Source: Spinacia oleracea
Taxonomy: Eukaryota > Streptophyta > Magnoliopsida > Caryophyllales > Amaranthaceae
Direction: 5' to 3'
Assembly (NCBI RefSeq): GCF_020520425.1
Contig: NC_079492.1
Coordinates: forward strand, 102,893,157-102,957,156
Length of the DNA: 64,000 bases
How positions within the stretch are numbered: the first letter of the stretch is position 1; each line of letters starts with the position of its first letter. A model generated the notes under the pieces. It worked only from the letters and a program-made list of their open reading frames with translations, was not told the DNA's origin and ran no database searches. This document shows positions 12,546 through 23,700 of this stretch, in pieces. A program made the position numbers and the translations under genes.

Positions 12546-13002
12546 ATGTTTGGGCCGAGTTCTTTGTCAGATTTGGACTCTTAGAATCCGGAGTGTTTGA
12601 GACTTATCCGAGTCTTTTAGTGCGTATTAACTTTATGACGGAATGCGTCTGGGTCCGTTACGAACTCTAGGTTCGTTAGGATTTTAATTAATACGTAACT
12701 CTTATTTTCGAGCTATACTAGGAACAGGATTCCTCTTGCAAATTATATCTCTTTTAGGATTTATGTTGGAGTGCAACACCTAATTCTGACAGGTTTCTAT
12801 CTTTTATGTCTTGCCACTTTTAGCAACTACCCGTTACGGCAGTTACTATTTTTAGCAGGTTTCTATAAATAGCGGTTTTGGTTGAAATGAAAAGGGTGAT
12901 TGAGATTCGTTATTTTATAGGAGATGCGTTGCCAAGTGGAGATTTATGTTCTCATCATCGAACCTTCCCTTTCGGGAATGGGGACAAAAGTAGGTGTCTA
13001 CA

Positions 13003-13571
13003 ACAGGAGTATGGAGAGGAGAGAATCTATGGTTTCTCTACTCAAATATCACCTTTTAAGGGCTCAACATAGAATGAAGCTGCAAGCTGATAAACACAGA
13101 ACTGACAGAGTGTTTGCAGTGGGGGATTGGGTATGGCTTAAGCTACAACATTATACACAAACTTCAATCCAACGCAGGGGTAATCAGAAGTTGTCTCATA
13201 AATTTTATGGTCCATTCCAAATCACTGATGTTGTGGGAAAGGTGGCTTACAAACTTCAGTTACCAAGTGATGCAAAAATACACAATGTATTTCATGTTTC
13301 ACAGCTTAAAGCTTTCTATGGTACGCTGCCTATTGCAACTCATATCCCTAACTGGTTTCAAGGCCATGATCTTCATGATAAGAGTTAACCTTTAGCTATA
13401 CTAGACAGTAAGGTGGTCAACAAGCAAGGGCAAGATCAGCTTCAATATTTGGTGAAATGGGAGGACAGCCTGTGCATGAAACTACTTGGGAAGTAGCTTC
13501 TGAATTTGTGCTCCAATTTCCTACTTTTCAGTTACCTTAACACTTTGGGTTGTTTTTCAAGGGGGAAGGAA
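13003..13571 (+). pseudogene. 3' end of Gypsy chromovirus pol (integrase C-terminus and chromodomain), element F
   Basis: The frame from about 13003 to 13388 encodes the C-terminal part of a Ty3/Gypsy integrase. It includes [13 protein letters not shown], a GDWVWLKLQ stretch and a [20 protein letters not shown] motif. After a stop at 13386-13388, a chromodomain-like segment follows (ILDSKVV, LQYLVKWED, then TTWEVAS with a small shift) and ends near 13540. The element is plus strand. Its 5' part would lie left of element E, off the window. The stop and shift make it a pseudogene. Confidence 0.85.
13559..13571 (+). other. Polypurine tract of element F
   Basis: The purine run AAGGGGGAAGGAA directly precedes an LTR that starts TGTTATGGCAC. 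Confidence 0.75.
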
Positions 13572-13929
13572 TGTTATGGCACAATAAGTCAACAGAAGAA
13601 ATGTTGACTCTTATGCCAGCAAGGTTGCTAGAGTTTGTTAGAACTGTTATAACCAACTGCTGACTTGGCAGTTCTTATTGCATTATATGATTTTTACAAT
13701 TCGTTGTATAAATACCTTGCTACTGATTGTAATCAGACATTCAAATTCATAAATAAAAATCCCAAAATTCTATCCTACTTCTCTCTTCTGATTCTACTCT
13801 TTCTCTCTCTACTTCGTCTTCTTCTTCTTCTTCTTCCCAATTCTCTCTAGAACTCTTCTCATTCAGTGCTTGATCAGTGTTAAGTGTTAACTGATCAATC
13901 AAGCAGTCACATATAAGGTGACTGTAACA
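13572..13929 (+). repeat. 3' LTR of Gypsy element F (358 bp)
   Basis: Has TG...CA ends (TGTTATGGC to GACTGTAACA). It contains a TATA-like TTGTATAAATACC near 13702 and an AATAAA near 13754, the usual U3-R layout, plus a CTT-rich stretch at about 13813-13838. The right flank begins CCAAA, which should be one half of a 5-bp TSD. Confidence 0.8.
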
Positions 13930-14726
13930 CCAAATGAAGACTTTAATCCATGTTGAAGTGTCGAGTATCCAACGTAAGTATTTAAGATGAAATAAAGAGT
14001 CTGAGTAACAATTATACGAGATGTATCCATGTTTGAGTATCAAAGACGTAACATCGCATTTCAGAAGGGTTGGTGCAAGTTATAAACATATCACGTTTTG
14101 TTAAAAGAGTAATTAATTACTCATTTATATTACAAGTATGTTTTTAAGGTCCATACGGAATTTATTAATTAGCCTATACAAGTATTAGTTTGAAAGACAC
14201 TGCAAGAGTGCAAGTGGTTACTACTTATGAGCTCAAAAGCCTTTCTTTAAGAAGTACTCTAAAACCCTTTGTACTTTTTTTTTTTAATCATAATCTTATG
14301 ATAGGCAACGTATTGGTGATGCAAGTTACGCATTGCTTAAGGGGTAAATTATACCCAAAAATAGGCGGCGAGAAAAAGTCGTGATGGGAGAAAATCTCTC
14401 TCCACAATTGATGACTGAATTTCTGAAGTTAAGGGTAGCAAATGATTCACAACAACATGGTGAAAATCAAAGTAAAACTCAATTTACAATGTTACGCTAT
14501 AAAAGTTGCATGACAAGACGGAAAAAATGCATATCTAGATTAAAGGTCATTTCATTTGACACTAGAAACAAAAAAAAGGCTGTAAAGAGAGCGACTGAAA
14601 GAAAAGGCATAACAACTCCAACAGAAAAATACAAGGCTCTACTACCATGGGGTATATGCTTACAAAACCAAAATTTTAGACACAAAACAATCAGATGATG
14701 ACTGATGAGGCATGAGTTAAAGATGG
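13930..14726. other. Spacer downstream of the enolase gene
   Basis: No coding feature is recognised. Near 13950-14050 a repeat contains AGTGTCGAGTATCCAACG-like text, with weak resemblance to a stretch in enolase intron 6 (about 17440-17610). The end nearest 14726 must include the enolase 3' UTR. I cannot identify a single poly(A) site. Confidence 0.4.
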
Positions 14727-17700
14727 TCATGAAACCCTCCATCCTTCACCAGCAAAATTGGCTTGGTCACCAAGTTGTTCTTCAATCCGGAGCAACTGCA
14801 AGAGAATTTAAACATTTAGATCAACATGACACTCATAAATCTGGCATTTCAGTGCTACAACTGCAACCATCATCCGTGCCCAGATTATCCGGGAAAAGAA
14901 CAAGTGTGTAGGTAGGAGTTCACACAATGCAAACAGCTTCATCCTGAATTCCTGATAAAGACATAACAGTAGACTCTAATAGGATAACATACTAGCTACA
15001 AAGCCTACAATGCCTCATTTTCTTCCTTCTTTTTTACTCCACCCCCTCCCTCTTTTATGACCTTTCTACTTTCTTGTGCTTCCTTCTCAGATTTAAGGGA
15101 GACTGATCATGTTCAATATCATCTTAAATACAGGTCTTAGATTTACTGTTCAAGAAGCAGAACAAACCTGATTATACTTGCATAGGCGCTCCCCTCTGCA
15201 AGGTGCCCCAGCTTTGATCTGACCAGTAGCAAGGCCAACAGATAAATCGGCAATGAAAGTATCCTCAGTTTCACCACTCCTGTGAGACACAACAACTCCC
15301 CAGTGAGCATCTTTAGCCATCTTCACAGCCTCAATAGCTTCCGTGACTGTCCCAATCTGATTAATCTGAAAACAAGTCGCACTGCTTAGCATTCTAATGA
15401 TTTACCAGATAAATCAAGATCGCATTTAACTGTAAAGGGTCGCATGACTGCAACATTCCTTGTCAATGAAAGCATGTTGTCACAAGATTCTCCTGCTTTG
15501 AAACTGTTGAAACAAAAAATATATGTATTGTAGTAATTAGCTGAGCCGGATGATGTATCATCCATAGGCCACAGCTTCATACGTCATTTTGGTGCCATTC
15601 AATTCAAGGAGGGCTAAAGGAAAGAACTCTAAGAAGGAGAGTACTCTAGTAAATCCAATTCATATAATCAGCCTCCTTTGGCTATAGTCAGCAGCAAAAG
15701 AAAACCTACGCATAGAGGCTTTGAGAATCCACTAAAAACATGGGAGCAATTTCAATCCCAAATGCCAAGGGATAATGTCAAGAGCAACTAATCTTTCAAT
15801 TTTGAAAAAGATTCTAGATATATAAAAAAAAACAAAAGCAAAGAGAAAACTAATATGGATATTACAATAGGCCCATTCGAAAGGGGAGAAAAGGTTCTCC
15901 CATTAGAGCCTAAAGGAGGAAATTTGTGAATCACTTCATTTTTACCTTGAGAAGAAGACCATTGCAAGTGCACTCCTGAATGGCCTTTTCAATACGTTTT
16001 AGATTTGACATCAATAAACCATCCCCGACAACCTGCACAAATCACATCCAATTATCCATTTGAACAGGATTGGAAAAGCAAGAAAACATCTAAACATCAA
16101 ACCATTTCTAGTGTTTGTTAGGACAAATAAGCTAAAGTATGTAATTCAAAGCAGACCCTTAGCTACAAGCATTGTTTATTCACTATCCATTGCAGAAAAA
16201 AAGAAATATGACCACTTTCAATTGTCTTCCATAAGGAAAAAACATTTCAGTTGCTGACTATAAAGTTTCATTTCCTCTACCTTAATGTACATTTGAATTG
16301 TCAATCATGTATATTTGTGAAAGTATTCATACTGTAGAAGGAAATACAAAACGAACCTGGCAAGTCTGAAGAGTGGAGAAGTACTTTGTGAGCTCCCAAT
16401 CTTCTTTGTCAAACGGATCCTCAATTGAGACAATTGGGTAATCTGCTAGATGCAAAAGAAGAATAACACTAAAAAGGCAACCTCCACAAGGAATTTCAAA
16501 TGGTAGAGAAACAAGAGAGGAGCAAAACAAAACTATACCAGCGCAAAGTTGTTTATACATTTCAATCATATCCTCTCCAGACTTGAAATTTTGCCCTGAC
16601 TTATTTGGGGTCTTGAAGTCTAAATCATACTTTGTTCCTAGAAATCAAGCGAAAAGGAAATCTTTGGTTAGATTCAAGCAAGAATCAAACCTCCTAAACT
16701 CAACCTTGCACGTAGATGAATGATTATTAAGAGTCTGATCAACTTTTAAGCAGAAATTTTGTACTTACAGTCGAAGCATTACCTATGCAAAACTCAGTTG
16801 CAGCAACATCAATTGCAATCTTTAGTTTCTCATTATGTCCAGTTCTACCAATAGCCTCCATGACTAGTTCCAGGGCTTCTTTCACACTGCATAAGACAGA
16901 TCAGAAACCAGAAAATCAAAACAGGGCTGCATACAACAATATGCACAAGCTAAACACTGTTACATGTTAACTCCTGGCCTTTAAATTTTATACTTATTTA
17001 TTTACTCATTGATATCTATCTAAGTGAATAGAAGATTATAGAACAAAATGGGGTGCACCCCCACCCCCAACAAAGAAATCTGCTTGCCTTGAAATATTTG
17101 GAGCTAAGCCACCATCTTCCCCAACATTGCATCCATTCACGCCATACTTTTCTGTAATAACAGCCTGCCCTTTCCGTTAACAAAAATCAAATCAATATAT
17201 AGAAAGCAAGCACACTGAAAGCAACGAATATTTGAGGTAAAATTATCTGCCAGAAGGATTCCCGAGGCCGAAATATTGTCTGGTAGGACAATATGATATC
17301 ACAAACGAAGTAATGTAAAAACACAAGTGGGAGAGTCCTATACATTTTTTTAACAATTGAGATTTTGAGATGGAGGAAGGCCAGATATGACACAATAGAA
17401 TTCACAATAGCTATGTTACTCAGACTATTTATTTTATCTCAAGTACCTGTGTGGCAGTATTAGATACCCGACACTCGGACATGGCGCATGGACATGATAC
17501 TTAAATCATTTTGGACCAAAATCATATTCTGCACAATTTTCATAAAATGGGTGTGTATGACACTTGAAATCTTGGAATCATATCCGTGCCGGGTAACACA
17601 ACACATTTAGATAGTTTCTCTCTAAGGCACAAAGATTTGATTGAGGAATAGTTCATGAAAACAGAAGTACAAGGTGTGCAACATAAAAGGTAAAATTTTC

Positions 17701-20700
17701 CTGATAATCACTACTTTGATAACGTACATTACCTTTAGGTGATGATAAGTTTCTGATCCCATCTGCAATGCCTCCTCAAATGACTTGGCACCAACAGGCA
17801 AAACCATAATTTCCTGAAATGTTCATAAGTAGCAGTAAAGATCAGAATGAATTTTTTTAATATATCAATTTCATGGCAAGGTGTGGCATTAATATCATCA
17901 AAATACCTGAATAGCCAAATTGTTTCCAGCATGTTTACCACCACTGAGAACTGTGAAAGAAGGAACTGGAAGCAATGTATTGGTCCCACCAGAAATATCA
18001 GCAATATGTTTGTAGAGAGGAACCTGGCGGAGATATCTTTAGTCAAAAGATGGCCAAAAAGGAAACATATTTAAGTACATGGATACTATCATATTCAAAT
18101 TTCATCACAAATCCTCGTGTTGCACCCCTTTTTCTTAAAAAAATATATATTCAAATCATGCCTCTTTTTCAGCAGCTCCAGCTTTGCAAGCAGCTATTGA
18201 GACAGCTAATATCGCATTTGCACCGAGTTCTCCCTGCAACATCAGATGAATTAAGGAATATGAACCACTGATCATTTAGAAGCTAGAGCACTAAAAGTCT
18301 GCTTCTTCCACACACAAGCAAGCAACAATCTGTTTCAAATACATCGTCGTAGCGGCAGGAGTGGGAGCAAGCCTAATACAATACATTTTCACATTACGTG
18401 ATATTAACCTTCTTCTCTGTCTTATCTAAGTCAAGCATGACTTGGTCAATTTGGGACTGAAGAGTAGGGTCCATGCCAATCAATGCGTCAGATATTTTCT
18501 CGTTTATATTTTTCACAGCTTTAGTTACACCGTTTCCCAGATAAATCCCTTTGTCTCCATCACGCACTTCATTGGCTTCAAACCTACAAAATACAACACC
18601 AACATATTGTTAACAACACAGTAGTAGCTTTATACGACGAGCAATGCAGCTATAAATGTGTCAAGAACCGATAATTTTGTGCGGAAAATTAATGGAAGAA
18701 TATGTAATAACCTGATTGATAGATGAAAGAACACGAAATGGGATACAAAAGTAGTGATTTGAGGCCACAAATCTCCAGGTTTAGTGACTGGAGGTCACCA
18801 CTCTCCAAAGCCTAAGTTTTACCAGATTCTCAACATACCCCTCATAACCTAATATGCCCTTATTTATAACCATTCTACTACACCTACCTAATTTGTCTTT
18901 TACCTAATATCACTCATTACCTATTATGCCCTTCTACTATTTAATTCATTACAATACCGGTGCCCTAAACTTCCACCTTGTCCTCAAGGTGGATAGTAGT
19001 CGGCATGAGATTCTCAACCTCGGCAACAGTGGCGGATCCAGAAATAATAAGTAGTGGGGTCACTATTTAAATATTATAATAAAAAGGTAATATTTTATCA
19101 AAATTAAGTACTACTCCGTATAAAGATGATAAAAAAAGAAGTACTATTAAAAATGAATGAAAGTTCCACGAGTACTTAGTACATTCCCATAATAAAAACA
19201 TTATAAATCTAACGTCTAAGGTAATACACCTCGACGTGGTTTCATATTTTGAAAGTGATACATAATAGTCTCGTACTCTCGTTAGTAATAGTCTCACATA
19301 CATCTCTTTCTATATACGTCAACAAACAATCATTTAATAATTGATCGCCCATTCTATTGCGCAATGTAGACTCCCATTAGTGCTATCTTGAGCTCGTGCC
19401 TTCTTCCTTATCACAAATTTGTCCATATTTTATGAACTGGATAAAACATATGAGACACTATTATCAATATGTACTATACAATTATACAATGGCAAAGTAT
19501 ATCACAATTCACAAATTTCTCATTGTCATCTAATTAGTAGTCTAGTACGAAGTAGCAGTTAATGAATAATGAACTTGCCGCAACTTGATGCAATTTTTTA
19601 ATTACAAAATATGAATTGGTAAAACCGTAAAACAAATCTTGCCACTTGCTGCTTACATCTAATTATCAAAACAAATAAAATACAAAAGCTAATACAAAAT
19701 ATGTAATTTATCTTATTCATAATTGTATCAATTATCAAATAATTTTGACCAAACAAAGTTATCATTCTTAATTTCTTATCAATTCATTAAACAAAAGTTT
19801 CGTATAAGGCCATAACTATAAGGGTTATGACTTATGCGGCAATTCCGACTCCCAATTCCCAAAATATTGTATCTCAATTAAACTCAATATCTCATCACTA
19901 TTCTAAATTAAAGATCTGAAATTCCAAATTGTAATACAATGATTAAAAAAAAATCAAATTGCAACAAAAATAAAGATATTGAGAGAAGAGTTACCATCAA
20001 TTGCGAATTTTTCCTTTATAATTGTGTTCTTAAAGTATTCTTGGCTGCAAATTGCAAAAGTTTATGTCTTTTTACTTTGTAATTGTGTTATGGAAGTTTA
20101 TCATAAGGTTTAAGGAGGAGAGAGAAAGATATCAAATGGGGAAAGAGGAAGAAGAAAAGTTATTTTGACTGTTTGGTGTTGTCATTCAATACTCAATAGA
20201 TTAGGAAATATGGAAAGGATTGCGTGGCTCATGGGTGATATTTTTTCTGTTGAATTCTGAAAAATTGTAATCAAGTGGGATAGTGGGTTCACTTTAAAAT
20301 ATTAAGTGGGGTCATTTTTTCTGTTTTCTTGGAATATGTCAGTTTTTATACGGTAAAATTTTATTTCTCCACAGCAATTTTTTTTACCAAGTGGGTTCAC
20401 ATGACCCCACTTCCTACACTGTAAATCCGCCACTGCTCGGCAACTTGGGTCAATGTTGTCTGCAGAACACTGCTGCCATGGATGTTCAAGCTCCTATTTG
20501 TTGGATGTTGCAGGCACACAGAAGAGTAGAAGACTTTCGTGTGGTGAAACTAAGGTGAGAGTGGCCATGCGGTGAGATGGTTCTAACATGTGATTGACAG
20601 GTTTTGGGTTGGGGAAATCAGAAAAGAAATTTGGTTTAAAAACAAAAGGCGGGGTGGTTTTGTTAAGAGTTGGGCTATGTGGATGGTTGAGTTGTGTGGT

Positions 20701-23700
20701 GGAGAATTCGGGTCTGGACAAGTTGGGTGAGTTGGTTGGGTCATGAACTGAGGGTTGTAGTAAATAGAAATGGTGGGTTTCAAAGGTGGGTTTGGGTTAT
20801 TTAAAGAGGTGTTGGGTTCTAAAGTGAACAGTGGGGTATAGAAGTTGGGTATTACAACATGGGAAACTGAAATGGGCCTTATATTAGTAAGCCCAAGAAA
20901 GGGACTGACCTCCTTTAATGAGCCGCTATTGGACTGATTAGGGCAAGGGAGGGTGAAAAAAAGGCAAGAAATCCATTTATGGATTGAAGCAAGCATCCAG
21001 GAGGTTGGAACAAACGATTTGCATTCGGCTTCATCAAGAATCATGACGAGTCTTGTGTATACAAGAAAGTCAGTTGGAGTAAGATTGCAGTCTTATATGT
21101 TGATGACATATTGCTTAATTGAAAATGACATGCCTATACTGTAGTCTGTAAAGGTTTGGCTTGGAAAGTGTTTCTCACTGATGGACTTAGAAGAGTCACA
21201 GTACATTTTGGACATCAAGATTTATAGGAAAGATCTAAGAGGATGATTGGACTAAGCCAAAGTACTTATATTGATAGGTGCTAGCTCGGTTCAATATGAT
21301 GGAAGCCAAGAGAGGTCATCTACCCAAGACACATGGTATATATCTAAGCAAGACTCAGTGTCCTAAGACATCTGATGAGCGTTGAAAGATGAGAAAGATT
21401 CTATATTCTTCGGCTATTGGATATATCATGTATGCCATGATTTATACAAGGCCTTATGTTTCGTTCGCACTCAGTGCAACGAGCAGGTACGAGTCAAAAG
21501 TCAAACCCAGGAGAGGCGCATTGGACTGCTGCCAAGAATATCCTAAAGTACCTGAAAAGGACAAAGGATAAATTCTTGATCTCTATGGTGGAACTGATGA
21601 GTTGATTGTTAAGGGCTATACGGACGCAAGCTTTCAAACCGACATAGATGATTTCAGATCAAAGTCTGGTTTTGTGTTCTGTTCTGCCTTAATGGCGGAG
21701 CAGTAAGCTGAAAAAGTGCTAAGCGAAGCACTATTGTGGATTCTACAACTGAACCCGAGTACATTGCTGCCTCTGAAGCAGCAAAGGAAGCTGTTTGGAT
21801 TCAGAAGTTCATAGAAGAACTTGAGGTTATCCCATCCATAAAGGGACAAGTGGCTTTATATTGCAATAATAGTGGAGCCATTGCTAGGCAAAGAAGCCTA
21901 AGATCCATCAGAAAGTCAAACACGTACTGCGTCTATTTCACATACTTAGAAAAATCTTTGTACGGAAATAAATCGAGATTTGCAAGGTTGGAACGGACGA
22001 CAACATCGCGGATCCATTAACTAAACCGTTGCCACAAGTGAAACACAACACACATGTAGCAACCATGGGAATCAAGCATATTGGAGAATGGCTTTTATTT
22101 TCTTAGTTTTGTTTTAGAACATTTGTTGGATTTATGTTTTAAACAATTGGTTAACCATTTCATATTCATGAAATTATATTTTCATATTCATTTAATTTTG
22201 GTTTAATATTAAATGATAAAATCCAAGTGATTCAAAACATTCAAATGGGATATCAAGATTGGATTCTTTGATAAAGAAACACCCATAAGTGAACTTGAAT
22301 ATTGAAGTCACAAAGGATCCCTAATCCAGGTCATTGAATTATTGGACGACCAATGACTAATGAAGATTAGATTGCAAGTAGATTTATAGTTCAGTTTCTT
22401 GAACTAATGGAACTTGGATGTCAAACATATTTTGCATAGATACTTATTGGAATTCGTATCGGATTAACCATGAGCAGGGTCACCTAATACGTAGTACGAT
22501 TTAGTACGAAAACGCAATACGAATACGGAATACGAGAGGTGGTCGTATTACAAATACGTTTTGAGGAATTTTAAATACGATTTTTTATAATATAATACGA
22601 TACAATTCAATTTTAAGAAAAAATAATGTTAAAAAATAACTAGCCTTTAGATACCAGCTGTCTTATTTCAAGAAAGTAAAATATAACCAGCCTTTAGATA
22701 ACAACTGTCTTATTTCCCTTATAAGACCAGCTGTCAATCTGTCAAATTTTAGAAAAAAAAGGAAAAGAATAAGATGCCAGCTGTCTTCTAGTAATAAAGA
22801 TAAAGACAAAAGGGTTATTTCAAAAAAAATAAAAATAAAGACAGAACGGTTAATTAATTTATGCTCCTCGCCTCCTCATTCTCTTCACCTTCCTCTTTCT
22901 TTCTCCATCCCCGTTCTCAAGCAGAAGACAAAGCTTCAAAATCAGCAATGGCGAAAAAGTTTAGAAATCGATCAGATCGGTTATTGGGTCGAATTAGATC
23001 GAATTCGTACTCGAATTAGTACGAATCGTATTAAATCGGAGTACGAAGGGGTATCAACCGTATTATGTGACCCTGACCATGAGAACACTTTAAGAGATTA
23101 AAGTCGTGTCATAAGTCGTTCTCATTAATGGTGATTAGAACCCGTCCTCAAAACACGAGTAATTATGATTACTCGTTTGATGATTAGTTAGCTTTGATGC
23201 TCGCTAAACGTCGCACCGTTGAAGGAGACTAAAAAAGCAGTGTTCAGGCTTACCTTATGTTCAGGAAGTAACACTAAAAGACAAAGGAATATGAATGCAC
23301 ACTTGTCTAAAGGATAAGTGGGAGACTGAAGGAAATGTGTCTTTCACCCAAGGTGCATTAATCTAATACCAAGGTTCAGATTAATTAGGAATAATTAATT
23401 CAGTAAGATCAAGTGACTGGAACAGCTAGCTGGAGCAATGTATCCGATCAGTGAGTTCTAATCCTTATTAGGCTCACAACTTACTCTTGACTGAACCTAC
23501 AAGGTCACACTAATGACATAAAACAAATCGCCAGATTAAACGAATCGGAGATTCATTTAATGGCTATTCAGGAATTTAGGTCGGAAAACGTAAATATACG
23601 ATAAGACGTCGGATCGTAATCGTAATCGTATATCGTATTGTGTATATTCGTAGGCCGTCGTCAAGTATTATACGATAATAATAGTAGTAAGACATTAGAT

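Larger units (their letters stand above)
1201..13002 (-). repeat. 5' LTR of Gypsy-type element E, split by Copia A1
   Basis: The LTR consists of 1201-1351 plus 11725-13002, about 1.43 kb without the insert. On the plus strand it starts TGTGAGGGGG and ends GTGTCTACA, so it has TG...CA ends. Its outer end abuts chromodomain Gypsy sequence at 13003, where the 5-bp TSD would be ACAGG; the partner copy is off the window. The segment 12441-12545 carries three copies of an imperfect palindrome around GCGCCCAGGGCTGGGCG. The short frame at 12063-12290 has no domain and is not called as a gene. Confidence 0.65.

Noticed and set aside
20583..21044. 153-codon minus-strand frame rich in Pro/Ser/Asn
   Set aside because: No recognisable domain, and it runs across the junction of two transposon remnants, so chance or old repeat is more likely.
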